Of a DNA stretch of 64,000 bases, positions 33,774 to 49,858 are shown one piece after another. Each line of letters opens with the position of its first letter. Positions within the stretch are counted from its first letter, which is position 1. The notes beneath the pieces were generated by a model. It had not been told where the DNA came from, made no database searches, and was given only the letters and a program-made list of their open reading frames with translations. The translations under genes were made by a program, and so were the position numbers. The stretch comes from Streptomyces sp. SAT1 (GTDB taxonomy: Bacteria > Actinomycetota > Actinomycetes > Streptomycetales > Streptomycetaceae): the NCBI RefSeq assembly GCF_001654495.1, contig NZ_CP015849.1, positions 4,253,501 through 4,317,500 of the forward strand. Direction: 5' to 3'.

Positions 33774-34208
33774 ATGCCTCCCAAGAAGAAGAAGGTCACG
33801 GGGCTCATCAAGCTCCAGATCAACGCCGGTGCGGCGAACCCGGCTCCGCCGGTCGGCCCGGCGCTGGGCCAGCACGGCGTCAACATCATGGAGTTCTGCA
33901 AGGCGTACAACGCCGCGACCGAGTCGCAGCGTGGCTGGGTCATCCCGGTGGAGATCACGGTCTACGAGGACCGTTCCTTCACCTTCGTGACCAAGACCCC
34001 CCCGGCCGCCAAGATGATCCTCAAGGCCGCGGGCGTGGAGAAGGGCTCCGGCGAGCCGCACAAGACCAAGGTCGCGAAGATCACCGACGCGCAGGTCCGC
34101 GAGATCGCCCAGACCAAGATGCCCGACCTCAACGCCAACGACCTGGACGCCGCCGCGAAGATCATCGCCGGCACCGCCCGTTCCATGGGCGTCACGGTCG
34201 AGGGCTGA
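33774..34208 (+). CDS. rplK: 50S ribosomal protein L11
   Basis: The 144-residue protein begins MPPKKKKVTGLIKLQINAGA, with GPALGQHGVNIMEFCKAYNA characteristic of L11. It forms the GTPase-associated centre with 23S rRNA and is the target region of thiostrepton. The start is preceded by CCGGAGAGCT. Confidence 0.97.
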   Translation: MPPKKKKVTGLIKLQINAGAANPAPPVGPALGQHGVNIMEFCKAYNAATESQRGWVIPVEITVYEDRSFTFVTKTPPAAKMILKAAGVEKGSGEPHKTKVAKITDAQVREIAQTKMPDLNANDLDAAAKIIAGTARSMGVTVEG

Positions 34209-34296
34209 ACCCCAGCCTCCGTACCACCCTCGTAGAACCGTGGCAGGGCCTGCTCGGCCCGTACCACGACTCCTTTCAGAACCCACAGGAGCAGTT

Positions 34297-35022
34297 GTGA
34301 GCAAGCGCAGCAAGGCTCTCCGCGCTGCGGACGCCAAGATCGACCGGGAGAAGCAGTACGCCCCGCTCGAGGCCGTCCGTCTCGCCAAGGAGACCTCCAC
34401 GACCAAGTTCGACGGCACCGTCGAGGTCGCCTTCCGCCTGGGTGTCGACCCGCGCAAGGCCGACCAGATGGTCCGTGGCACCGTGAACCTCCCGCACGGC
34501 ACCGGTAAGACCGCCCGGGTCCTGGTCTTCGCGACCGGTGACCGTGCCGAGGCCGCGCGTGCCGCGGGCGCCGACATCGTCGGCGCCGACGAGCTGATCG
34601 ACGAGGTGGCGAAGGGCCGTCTGGACTTCGACGCCGTCGTCGCCACCCCGGACCTCATGGGCAAGGTCGGCCGCCTCGGCCGCGTCCTCGGCCCGCGTGG
34701 TCTGATGCCGAACCCGAAGACCGGCACCGTGACCCCCGACACCGCCAAGGCCGTGACGGAGATCAAGGGCGGCAAGATCGAGTTCCGCGTCGACAAGCAC
34801 TCGAACCTGCACTTCATCATCGGCAAGACGTCGTTCGACGACAGCAAGCTGGTGGAGAACTACGGCGCCGCGCTGGAGGAGATCCTCCGTCTGAAGCCGT
34901 CCGCCGCCAAGGGTCGCTACATCAAGAAGGCCGCCATCAGCACCACGATGGGCCCCGGCATCCAGCTCGACCCGAACCGCACCCGCAACCTCCTCGTCGA
35001 GGAGGACCCGGCCGCGGTCTGA
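34297..35022 (+). CDS. rplA: 50S ribosomal protein L1
   Basis: The 241-residue protein has the L1 signature LGPRGLMPNPKTGTVTPD and the N-terminal segment SKRSKALRAADAKIDREK. GTG 34297 follows CACAGGAGCAGTT. L1 normally also represses its own rplKA transcript. I did not find a clear rRNA-mimic site. Confidence 0.97.
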   Translation: MSKRSKALRAADAKIDREKQYAPLEAVRLAKETSTTKFDGTVEVAFRLGVDPRKADQMVRGTVNLPHGTGKTARVLVFATGDRAEAARAAGADIVGADELIDEVAKGRLDFDAVVATPDLMGKVGRLGRVLGPRGLMPNPKTGTVTPDTAKAVTEIKGGKIEFRVDKHSNLHFIIGKTSFDDSKLVENYGAALEEILRLKPSAAKGRYIKKAAISTTMGPGIQLDPNRTRNLLVEEDPAAV

Positions 35023-35045
35023 GCCATCGGCTCACCCAGGTCGGC

Positions 35046-35090
35046 GACGAGCCCCGCATCCTCCGCGCGAGCGGAGGGGCGGGGCTCGTC
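35046..35090 (+). terminator. Terminator of the rplKA unit
   Basis: GACGAGCCCCGC (35046-35057) and GCGGGGCTCGTC (35079-35090) pair over 12 bp, with an inner CCTCCGC/GCGGAGG stem. This isolates rplKA from the lipoprotein gene that follows. Confidence 0.8.
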
Positions 35091-35194
35091 CCGTTCCGTC
35101 GCGAACCGGCCGATCCCTCCGGCGCGCGCCCCCGCTGTCGGTGCCCTGCGCTAGCGTGCACGGCACACAGACCGCTCAGGGGTGGGGGGACCGG

Positions 35195-36127
35195 ATGAAG
35201 AGCACGACCGTGCGCCGTACGGCATCGGTGGTCGCGGTGACGGCCGCGCTGGCGGGCGTGGCCGCCTGCGGCACGGGCGGGTCCTCCGGGGGAGCGGCGC
35301 ACCGGGACGGCAGGGCGGCGGGGGAGACCGCCCGGGGCGGTGCCGCCACCCTGGCCGGCCCGCTGACGGCCCTGCGCACCGCCGCCGACTCCACCGGCCG
35401 CGCGGACTCCGCCCGGGTCGACATGACGGTCAGCATGGGCACGCTGATGTCGATGAAGGGCCACGGCGCCCTCTCCTGGGGCCACGGCCTGTCCGGCACG
35501 CTCAGCCTCACCTACACGGGCGGCACCGTGGCCGACACCATGCGCGCCACCGGCACCACCTCGATCGAGGCCCGCTATCTGCCCGACGCGTACTACGCCA
35601 GGATGAGCGAGGCGTTCGCCGCGCAGGCCGGCGGCAAGCACTGGCTCAGGTACGGGTACGACGACATGGCCCGGCTCGGCGGCGGCTCCGGCGCGTATCT
35701 CAAGGACCAGATGCAGAACAACACGCCGAACCAGGCCGTGAAGCTGCTGCTGGCCTCCGGCGACGTGAAGAGGGCGGGCGAGGAGCGGATCGCGGGCGCG
35801 CGCACCACGCACTACCACGGCACGGTGAATGTCGCGGATCTCGCCGCGCGCACCGGCCACAGCCTCACCGCCGCCCAGCTCGCGGACATGAAGCGCCAGC
35901 TGACCGACTCCGGCATCACGACGGACACCGTCGACCTCTGGATCGACGACCGGAACCTGCTGGTCAGGAAGGTCGAGTCGGCGGACACGGCGAAGGGCGC
36001 CCTGACCACCACCGCCACCTACAGCGACTACGGGGTCAAGGTCGCGGTCGGCGCACCGCCGCGGGGCGACACGGCGGACTTCCAGGAGCTGCTGGCCGCC
36101 CAGGGCGCCGGTGCCGGCGCCTCCTGA
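35195..36127 (+). CDS. Secreted lipoprotein, LppX/LprAFG-like, copy 1
   Basis: The 310-residue protein has a signal peptide with the lipobox GVAACG (Cys near residue 25) and then a region rich in short beta strands. THYHGTVNVADL and LWIDDRNLLVRK resemble LppX/LprAFG-type lipid-carrier lipoproteins. It is a paralogue of the next gene, which has THYTGTVALADL and AWIDGKDQTRQF at the same places. It interrupts the rplKA-rplJL order. The substrate is unknown. Confidence 0.8.
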   Translation: MKSTTVRRTASVVAVTAALAGVAACGTGGSSGGAAHRDGRAAGETARGGAATLAGPLTALRTAADSTGRADSARVDMTVSMGTLMSMKGHGALSWGHGLSGTLSLTYTGGTVADTMRATGTTSIEARYLPDAYYARMSEAFAAQAGGKHWLRYGYDDMARLGGGSGAYLKDQMQNNTPNQAVKLLLASGDVKRAGEERIAGARTTHYHGTVNVADLAARTGHSLTAAQLADMKRQLTDSGITTDTVDLWIDDRNLLVRKVESADTAKGALTTTATYSDYGVKVAVGAPPRGDTADFQELLAAQGAGAGAS

Positions 36128-36215
36128 ATCAAAGAATCCCCCAAGCCCGGATGATCGGTGCTCGGATAGGCTCACCGGAACTGTGCGCAAGCCATCCGTT
36201 CCCTGGGGGGAAACC

Positions 36216-37166
36216 ATGGACACCTCTGTACGTACGCCCCGCTCGTCCCGCACGCCCGCCCGCGCTCTGTCCGGGCGCAGGGTCGCGACGGCCTCGCTGG
36301 CCGCGCTGCTCCTCGCCGCGGGCGCGGTGGGCTGTTCGGGGGACGACTCGAAGAGCGATTCGAAGAGTGACTCGAAGAGCGCGGGCAAGAGCGGAGCGGC
36401 CGAGACGCCGCAGCTCACCCCGGCCGCGGCCGTCGCCAAGGCCGCCAAGAACTCGCAGAACATCACCTCGCTGCGCTACCGCATGACCGGCCAGGTGCCG
36501 GAGCAGGGCCACATCAAGGCCGACGCCGAGATGCAGATGAAGCCCACCATCGCCATGAGCATGAAGATGACGATGCCCGACCAGCCCTCCACCGGCACCG
36601 TGGAGATCCGCCTCGTCGACAAGGTCATGTACCTCAACGGCGGGGCCGAGGCCGCCAAGGAGATGGACGGCAAGAGCTGGATGAAGTTCGACCTGTCCGG
36701 GACCGACGCGGGCAAGCAGATGGACCAGCTGGGCGGGGGCGGCGCGGCCCAGGCCGAGCAGAACCCGGCGACCGAGTCCACCTTCCTCACCGGCGCCAAG
36801 GACCTGCGCAAGGTCGGCTCCGAGACCGTGGAGGGCGTCGAGACCACCCACTACACGGGCACCGTCGCCCTGGCCGACCTGGGCAAGCCGCAGCCGGGCG
36901 AGAGCCCGGAGGTCGCCAAGACCCGCGAGAAGAGCCTGGAGCAGTACAAGGGCATGGGCGTCGACAAGGTCACCATGGACGCCTGGATCGACGGCAAGGA
37001 CCAGACCAGGCAGTTCCGGATGCGCGGCACCGCCGCCAAGGGCCCGCTGGACATGACGATCACCTTCCTGGACACCAACAAGCCGGTGAAGGTCGCCGCC
37101 CCGCCGGCCGGTGAGACCGTCGACCTGGCCGAGATGATGAAGGGCGCCGGCGCGGGCCAGAGCTGA
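36216..37166 (+). CDS. Secreted lipoprotein, LppX/LprAFG-like, copy 2
   Basis: The 316-residue protein has a signal peptide ending in the lipobox GAVGCS (Cys near residue 40). A short coding repeat follows, giving DSKSDSKSDSKS, and then a beta-rich domain with Met-rich amphipathic stretches (MSMKMTMPDQ). THYTGTVALADL and AWIDGKDQTRQF mark it as a paralogue of the preceding gene. GGGGGGAAACC precedes the ATG. Functional role unknown; lipid or pigment transport is possible. Confidence 0.8.
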   Translation: MDTSVRTPRSSRTPARALSGRRVATASLAALLLAAGAVGCSGDDSKSDSKSDSKSAGKSGAAETPQLTPAAAVAKAAKNSQNITSLRYRMTGQVPEQGHIKADAEMQMKPTIAMSMKMTMPDQPSTGTVEIRLVDKVMYLNGGAEAAKEMDGKSWMKFDLSGTDAGKQMDQLGGGGAAQAEQNPATESTFLTGAKDLRKVGSETVEGVETTHYTGTVALADLGKPQPGESPEVAKTREKSLEQYKGMGVDKVTMDAWIDGKDQTRQFRMRGTAAKGPLDMTITFLDTNKPVKVAAPPAGETVDLAEMMKGAGAGQS

Positions 37167-37190
37167 CCGCGGGCCGCCGCGGGAGCGGAT

Positions 37191-37220
37191 TTGCTCCGCG
37201 GCGGCACGGTCCCGTACTCT
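37191..37220 (+). promoter_or_regulatory. Candidate rplJ promoter
   Basis: TTGCTC (37191-37196) and TACTCT (37215-37220) are separated by 18 nt. The start point would be near 37227, immediately before the L10 leader. Confidence 0.5.
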
Positions 37221-37228
37221 CCTACAGA

Positions 37229-37320
37229 AGCCAAAGACCGCTGGTCGTTGCCGTGCACTCAGATGAGGACGCGGTGGCCGAAGGATCCGCTGAAATTGCG
37301 GGCGACCCGCGCAGGTGACT
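37229..37320 (+). ncRNA. Ribosomal protein L10 leader
   Basis: This segment has the landmarks of the actinobacterial L10 leader: AGACCGCTGGTC hairpin, CTCAGATGAGG, GGTGGCCGAAGGATCCGCTG and GCGGGCGACCCGC, ending in CAGGTGA. Binding of the L10(L12)4 complex here normally represses rplJL. The position 150-240 bp upstream of rplJ fits. Confidence 0.8.
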
Positions 37321-37375
37321 GTGGAAGAACTCCCGGAGTGTGCACACCCACGGTGTGCGTACGACCGGTCGAGTC

Positions 37376-37408
37376 CGCCCCGAGCGCCTGCGCCGGGGCG
37401 TTTCGTTT
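37376..37408 (+). terminator. Attenuator in the rplJ leader
   Basis: CGCCCCG (37376-37382) and CGGGGCG (37394-37400) form a stem followed by TTTCGTTTT. Located between the L10 leader and rplJ, it is a likely intrinsic terminator controlled by leader folding. Confidence 0.75.
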
Positions 37409-37467
37409 TCCCCAGTCCTCCTTCGGGTCCGCGCGGTCAGAATCACCCGGAAGGAGGCCGAGGCTCT

Positions 37468-37998
37468 ATGGCGAGGCCCGACAAGGCTGCCGCAGTGGCG
37501 GAGTTGACGGAGCAGTTCCGCAACTCCAGCGCTGCCGTGCTGACCGAGTACCGCGGTCTCACCGTGGCGCAGCTCAAGACGCTGCGTCGTTCGCTCGGTG
37601 AGAACGCCCAGTACGCCGTGGTGAAGAACACGCTGACCAAGATTGCGGCCAACGAGGCCGGGATCACCACGCTGGACGACCTCTTCAACGGTCCGACGGC
37701 TGTCGCCTTCGTCACCGGTGACCCGGTGGAGTCGGCGAAGGGTCTCCGTGACTTCGCCAAGGACAACCCGAATCTCGTCATCAAGGGCGGTGTCCTTGAC
37801 GGCAAGGCGCTGTCCGCCGACGAGATCAAGAAGCTTGCGGACCTCGAGTCCCGTGAGGTTCTGCTCTCCAAGCTGGCGGGTGCCTTCAAGGGCAAGCAGT
37901 CCCAGGCTGCTCAGCTCTTCCAGGCGCTTCCCTCGAAGCTCGTCCGCACCGTGGACGCTCTTCGTGCCAAGCGGGACGAGCAGGGCGGTGCCGAGTAA
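37468..37998 (+). CDS. rplJ: 50S ribosomal protein L10
   Basis: The 176-residue protein has AVLTEYRGLTVAQLKTLRR and YAVVKNTLTKIAANEAG, the rRNA-binding core of L10, and a C-terminal helix that binds L7/L12 dimers. The ATG at 37468 is preceded by AAGGAGG. It is under the leader and attenuator described upstream. Confidence 0.97.
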   Translation: MARPDKAAAVAELTEQFRNSSAAVLTEYRGLTVAQLKTLRRSLGENAQYAVVKNTLTKIAANEAGITTLDDLFNGPTAVAFVTGDPVESAKGLRDFAKDNPNLVIKGGVLDGKALSADEIKKLADLESREVLLSKLAGAFKGKQSQAAQLFQALPSKLVRTVDALRAKRDEQGGAE

Positions 37999-38114
37999 TT
38001 CGGCTCGCTTTCTGACCCTGGCCGTCTAGGCGGCACGGGTCGCAGCGGGCCGACGTACGCCCGCCACACCCAGTACATCCGGCACCTGCCGAATTAGTGG
38101 AAGGATCGCCCATC

Positions 38115-38498
38115 ATGGCGAAGCTCAGCCAGGAAGACCTGCTCGCGCAGTTCGAGGAGATGACCCTCATCGAGCTCTCCGAGTTCGTGAAGGCCTTCGA
38201 GGACAAGTTCGACGTCACCGCCGCCGCCGCGGTCGCCGTGGCCGGCCCGGCCGGTCCGGCCGCCGCCGTCGAGGCCGCCGAGGAGCAGGACGAGTTCGAC
38301 GTCATCCTCACGGGTGCCGGCGACAAGAAGATCCAGGTCATCAAGGTCGTGCGTGAGCTGACCTCCCTCGGCCTGAAGGAGGCCAAGGACCTGGTCGACG
38401 GTGCGCCGAAGCCGGTTCTGGAGAAGGTCGCCAAGGACGCCGCGGAGAAGGCCAAGGAGTCCCTCGAGGGCGCCGGCGCCTCCGTCGAGGTCAAGTGA
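38115..38498 (+). CDS. rplL: 50S ribosomal protein L7/L12
   Basis: The 127-residue protein has an N-terminal dimerisation helix region (LSQEDLLAQFEEMTLIELSE), an Ala/Pro-rich hinge and a C-terminal domain with KIQVIKVVRELTSLGLKEAK, which binds translational GTPases. It lies 116 bp after rplJ and is co-transcribed. Confidence 0.97.
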   Translation: MAKLSQEDLLAQFEEMTLIELSEFVKAFEDKFDVTAAAAVAVAGPAGPAAAVEAAEEQDEFDVILTGAGDKKIQVIKVVRELTSLGLKEAKDLVDGAPKPVLEKVAKDAAEKAKESLEGAGASVEVK

Positions 38499-38577
38499 CC
38501 TCACGAGTCTCTGCTGATCGGGCAGGACTCTCCCGCGCGAGCTGAACACGGCCCGAAAGGGCTGTAACGCGAACGCA

Positions 38578-38615
38578 CCGAAGAGCGATCATCCATCCGG
38601 GTGGTCGCTCTTCGG
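38578..38615 (+). terminator. Terminator after rplL
   Basis: CCGAAGAGCGA and TCGCTCTTCGG pair perfectly and the stem extends inward with wobble pairs. It lies 80 nt after rplL and before the rpoB promoter, so it probably terminates part of the rplJL transcripts. Confidence 0.75.
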
Positions 38616-38904
38616 CGTTCCCGGGGGTGGCTGTGGCGGCCTTGCACCCGAGACCGGGAGGGGTATGGTGATCTTCGTTCGGCCTCGAGAGGCCCCCGGA
38701 GACAGGCCGCGAGTGACGATGGCAGCATCCGGTTCGGGTAGGGGGGCCTTGACGAACCGCACGCAGCGCGCAATTCTCAGGACGCGTCGTCACAACGATC
38801 CGAATCCGAGGCATGGATCGACGGCGAAGAGGGCAGTATCAACGTGCGTTGAGGGTGACAGGCCGTAGGCGGTGACGACAACGAGGGTTCCCAAAACCCG
38901 GCAC
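38616..38904. other. Region upstream of the rpoB promoter
   Basis: A 67-codon frame (38665-38868) is open, but its translation has no recognisable features. I see no convincing gene here. The rpoB promoter candidate lies at the right edge. Confidence 0.5.
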
Positions 38905-38933
38905 TGGACATCAGTGGGCCAAGTGGCTACACT
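38905..38933 (+). promoter_or_regulatory. Candidate rpoBC promoter
   Basis: TGGACA (38905-38910) and TACACT (38928-38933) are separated by 17 nt, a close match to housekeeping sigma promoters. This leaves a leader of about 175 nt before rpoB. Confidence 0.55.
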
Positions 38934-39116
38934 GACCCTTTGCGCTGCCTGTTAGCTGTCCCCTGCCCGTCACCAGGGGCATGCCCTCCCCCGAGCATCG
39001 ACGACCGGACCGCACCTGACCTGGCCTGACGGCCCTGTCGGGGACCGTCCGTCCCGTTGTCCGAGAGAGGGGCCGGTACGCGCGTAGTGAGTCCGAGCCC
39101 TCGGAAGGACCCCCTC

Positions 39117-42602
<3,486 letters not shown>

Positions 42603-42704
42603 CGGGAGTCCGGTAGGGGCCCCACCGCCGTGTGAGGCCCCCGCCGACCCCCAGGCCCCCGTTTCAGACCACAGACTTACGACCCTGAGAGGGATTGACG
42701 CATA

Positions 42705-46619
<3,915 letters not shown>

Positions 46620-46633
46620 GCGAGCAGCAGCAT

Positions 46634-46668
46634 GAAGGGCGGTCACCCCGGTGGGGTGGCCGCCCTTC
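46634..46668 (+). terminator. Terminator of rpoBC
   Basis: A perfect 16-bp stem (46634-46649 with 46653-46668) has a 3-nt loop, 15 nt after the rpoC stop. It also serves the convergent glycosyltransferase gene. Confidence 0.88.
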
Positions 46669-46692
46669 GGCGTCGCGGGGGAGCCGGGTGGT

Positions 46693-48012
46693 CTACGGGA
46701 CGCCCAGCTCGAAGATGACGTAGTGGGCGTACCAGCCGGAGGCCAGGGCCGCCGTGGCGAAGAAGACCGCGAGGCTGCCGTTCCTCAGGCGGCCCAGCGC
46801 GGCGGCCGGGGCGAGCAGCAGCGGGAAGGCGGGCAGCAGGTAGCGCATGGTGTTGCCGAACATCTGCTGGGTGCCCAGCACGGTGACGAGCGTGGCCAGG
46901 GTGTAGGCGACGAGCACCAGCGGGGGCCGCTTGCGCAGCATCAGGGCGATCAGGAACGGCAGGGCCAGCACCAGCTGGAGCGAGAGCACGTCGGGGACGT
47001 CGAAGGCGAAGACGTAGTCGTGGTGGCCGACGGCCAGGTTCTTCAGGACGCGCAGGGTGTAGGCGCCGTAGTCGAAGTAGTGGGCCCAGCCCTCGCGCTG
47101 GAGGGTGAAGTAGGCGGTGGGCTCGCCGGTGGCGTACCCGACCCAGGCCACATAGCCGAGCAGGCCGAGCGGGGCGACGAGGATCGCGTACAGGGGGCCG
47201 CCCACGCCGTGCTCGCGCCGGCTGTCGCGGCGTGCCAGCGTCACCAGCGCGGCCAGGCCGACCGCGCCGATCAGCACCGCGGAGGTGGGCCGGTTCAGCC
47301 CGGCCACGCAGGCGAGCAGTCCGGCCGTGATCCAGCGCCTGGTCATCACGGCGTAGCAGCACCAGGCGGCGAGCGCGACGAACACCGACTCGGAGTAGAC
47401 CGCCCACTCCACGCCCGCGCCCGGCGCCACCGCCCACAGCCCGGCGGCGACGGTGCCGGCGCGGACCCCGGCCAGCGTCTTGACCACGGCGTAGATCCCG
47501 GCGGCGGCCACGAACGACGACACGACCGAGACCATGATCGCCGCGCCGTACGGGCCGAGGCCGGTCACGGCGGACACCATCCGTATCAGCGCCGGGTACA
47601 GCGGGAAGAAGGCGACCGAGTTCTGCTGGACGGTGAAGAGGCCGTCGCCGCCGAGCCGCTCCAGCTTGGGGTCGTAGCCGTGCTGGGCGACCTGGAGGTA
47701 CCACCAGCCGTCCCAGGTGGACAGGACGTCCCACCAGTGGGCGCCGCCGCCGAAGCGGGGCTCCTTCTTGTGGTAGTCCCCGGCGTGCTCCAGCAGCCAG
47801 GCGAAGACGGCGAGGCCGGTGAGCTTGGCCACGCCGTACAGGAGGAGCGGGGGCAGGTAGGGGCGGGCGGCGGCGCGCAGCGCGTCCGGGTCGAACCACC
47901 CGGGCCCGGCCGTGCGCCCGGGGTCCCGGGGCGGCCGGGCGGGCGGTTCCTGGGCGTCCTGCGCGGCATCCGCCGGGGTGCCGGTCACCGCGTTGTCCGA
48001 ACCCGTACTCAT
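46693..48012 (-). CDS. Integral membrane mannosyltransferase-like protein (PIG-V type)
   Basis: The 439-residue protein has about ten hydrophobic segments. The region after the first helix reads STWDGWWYLQVAQHGYD, close to the WDxxWYxxIAxxGY motif of PIG-V/GPI mannosyltransferase 2-like proteins, and FFPLYPALIR follows. Such enzymes use polyprenol-phosphate sugars outside the membrane. The divergent neighbour is a polyprenol-phosphate glycosyltransferase-like protein that could make that donor. The ATG at 48012 gives MSTGSDN; upstream residues are low-complexity. Confidence 0.8.
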   Translation of the reverse strand: MSTGSDNAVTGTPADAAQDAQEPPARPPRDPGRTAGPGWFDPDALRAAARPYLPPLLLYGVAKLTGLAVFAWLLEHAGDYHKKEPRFGGGAHWWDVLSTWDGWWYLQVAQHGYDPKLERLGGDGLFTVQQNSVAFFPLYPALIRMVSAVTGLGPYGAAIMVSVVSSFVAAAGIYAVVKTLAGVRAGTVAAGLWAVAPGAGVEWAVYSESVFVALAAWCCYAVMTRRWITAGLLACVAGLNRPTSAVLIGAVGLAALVTLARRDSRREHGVGGPLYAILVAPLGLLGYVAWVGYATGEPTAYFTLQREGWAHYFDYGAYTLRVLKNLAVGHHDYVFAFDVPDVLSLQLVLALPFLIALMLRKRPPLVLVAYTLATLVTVLGTQQMFGNTMRYLLPAFPLLLAPAAALGRLRNGSLAVFFATAALASGWYAHYVIFELGVP

Positions 48013-48149
48013 GCCCGTGTGTTTCCCCTCGGTCCCCCGGTCCCGGCCGCGTCCGCCCGGCGCGGTCGCGCGGGGCCGGGGGCCTGTGAACCGACTGTCA
48101 TAAGATCGCACCACGGTCGCACATCGGCGCGGGCCGAGGGGAGGCCCGG

Positions 48150-49181
48150 GTGGCACAAGAGGTGGACGGCACGCACGGGACGACCGTGCTGTCGGTCGTC
48201 ATACCCATGTACAACGAGGAAGAGGCGCTGCCCGCGCTGGTCAACCGGCTGCGCCCGGTCCTGGACGGCCTCGGCGCCGGCTACGAGGTCGTCGCCGTCG
48301 ACGACGGCAGCCGCGACCGCACCGCCGAACTGCTCGCCGCCTTCCGGCTCGGCTGGCCCGAGCTGCGGGTGATCGGCCTGCGCCGCAACTCCGGGCACCA
48401 GGCCGCCCTCACCGCGGGGCTCGACCGGGCGGCGGGCGCGTACGTGGTGAGCCTGGACGCCGACTGCCAGGACCCGCCCGAGAAGATCCCCGAGATGCTC
48501 GCGCTCGCCCGCGGGCAGGGGCTCGACGTCGTCTACGGCGTCCGGGCCGACCGCAGCAGCGACAGCGCCTTCAAGCGCTGGACCGCGGGCGGCTACTACC
48601 GGCTGCTGCGGCGCCTGGCGGGGCCTTCGGTGCCCGCGCACGCCGGGGACTTCCGGCTGCTCAGCCGGGCCGCCGTGGACGCCCTGAAGGCCCTGCCCGA
48701 CCAGCAGCGGGTCTACCGGCTGCTGGTGCCGTGGCTGGGCTTCCCCAGCGGCCAGGTGCGCTACGAGCGCGAGCTGCGCTCGGCCGGCCGGACCAAGTAT
48801 CCGCTCGGGCGGATGATCCTGCTCGCCGCCGACAGCATCACCGGCTTCTCGGCGGCGCCGCTGCGGCTGGCCACCTGGCTGGGCGGGGGAGCGTTCGTCG
48901 TCTGCCTGGGGCTGCTGGTGTACACCTTCACCGGGTACGCGCTGGGGCACACCGTGCCCGGCTGGACCTCGCTGCTCACCGCGGTGGTCTTCATCGGGGC
49001 GGTGCAGCTGGTGTGCGTGGGCCTGCTCGGCGAGTACGTCGCCCGGATCTACACCGCGGTGCAGAACCGGCCCTCGTACTACGTGGGGCACGACACGGGG
49101 GACGGCGCGGGGGACAGCACGGGGGAGCAGTCCCCTGCTCCCCGCTCGGTCCCCCGCTCGCGCACCCGTGCGGAGCCGTGA
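48150..49181 (+). CDS. Family 2 glycosyltransferase, polyprenol-phosphate sugar synthase type
   Basis: In this 343-residue protein the GT2 domain has VVIPMYNEEEALPAL, VAVDDGSRDRTAEL and the DxD-like SLDADCQDPPE. Two C-terminal membrane helices (about residues 245-310) resemble GtrB/DPM1-like enzymes that load glucose or mannose on polyprenol phosphate. The tail after the helices is Arg/Ser/Pro-rich. GTG 48150 follows GGGAGGCCCGG. It is paired divergently with a PIG-V-like transferase. Confidence 0.85.
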   Translation: MAQEVDGTHGTTVLSVVIPMYNEEEALPALVNRLRPVLDGLGAGYEVVAVDDGSRDRTAELLAAFRLGWPELRVIGLRRNSGHQAALTAGLDRAAGAYVVSLDADCQDPPEKIPEMLALARGQGLDVVYGVRADRSSDSAFKRWTAGGYYRLLRRLAGPSVPAHAGDFRLLSRAAVDALKALPDQQRVYRLLVPWLGFPSGQVRYERELRSAGRTKYPLGRMILLAADSITGFSAAPLRLATWLGGGAFVVCLGLLVYTFTGYALGHTVPGWTSLLTAVVFIGAVQLVCVGLLGEYVARIYTAVQNRPSYYVGHDTGDGAGDSTGEQSPAPRSVPRSRTRAEP

Positions 49182-49484
49182 ACACCACGCGACCGGGCGC
49201 TGGCGCGAAGTGGAACAAAGTGGTAGAGAACCGGCGGGAGCGCCGGTCACGCGCATTTGTTTTGACCGCAGCGAATGCGATAGGTACGCTCAGACCTTGT
49301 GCCTGGGGTGTGCCCTGGCTCTCGTGCGTGCCTACAACCGCCAGGGAGCCGTCACAAGGCCACCGCGATCCGCGCTTCCTTCTGCCTCGCGGCGGAAGTC
49401 CGCGCGATCCGACACACCCGACCGCGTGGGTCGGCGATGTTCCAGGTTAGCTGTACCTATCGGCACACAGAAACCGGAGAAGTA
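49182..49484. other. rpsL upstream region
   Basis: No gene is evident. The stretch holds the promoter candidate at 49262-49290 and then a leader of about 190 nt before rpsL. I could not identify a ribosomal-protein binding site in it. Confidence 0.6.
49262..49290 (+). promoter_or_regulatory. Candidate promoter of the str operon
   Basis: TTGACC (49262-49267) and TACGCT (49285-49290) are 17 nt apart, a good housekeeping promoter match for rpsL-rpsG-fusA-tuf. Transcription would start near 49297. Confidence 0.55.
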
Positions 49485-49856
49485 GTGCCTACGATCCAGC
49501 AGCTGGTCCGCAAGGGCCGGCAGGACAAGGTCGAGAAGAACAAGACGCCGGCACTCGAGGGTTCGCCCCAGCGCCGTGGCGTCTGCACGCGTGTGTTCAC
49601 GACCACCCCGAAGAAGCCGAACTCGGCCCTGCGTAAGGTCGCGCGTGTGCGTCTGACCAGTGGCATCGAGGTCACCGCTTACATTCCGGGTGAGGGACAC
49701 AACCTGCAGGAGCACTCCATCGTGCTCGTGCGCGGCGGCCGTGTGAAGGACCTGCCGGGTGTTCGCTACAAGATCATCCGCGGCTCGCTCGACACCCAGG
49801 GTGTCAAGAACCGCAAGCAGGCCCGCAGCCGTTACGGCGCCAAGAAGGAGAAGTAA
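49485..49856 (+). CDS. rpsL: 30S ribosomal protein S12
   Basis: The 123-residue protein starts VPTIQQLVRKGRQDK. The decoding-site loops TTTPKKPNSALRK (Lys43) and GGRVKDLPGVRY (Lys88) are wild type at the positions where streptomycin-resistance and antibiotic-overproducing mutations occur. GTG 49485 follows CGGAGAAGTA. Confidence 0.97.
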   Translation: MPTIQQLVRKGRQDKVEKNKTPALEGSPQRRGVCTRVFTTTPKKPNSALRKVARVRLTSGIEVTAYIPGEGHNLQEHSIVLVRGGRVKDLPGVRYKIIRGSLDTQGVKNRKQARSRYGAKKEK

Positions 49857-49858
49857 GA

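Noticed and set aside
38665..38868. A 67-codon frame between rplL and rpoB
   Set aside because: It has no recognisable motif, and it lies in the long rpoB upstream region, where a promoter is expected just downstream.
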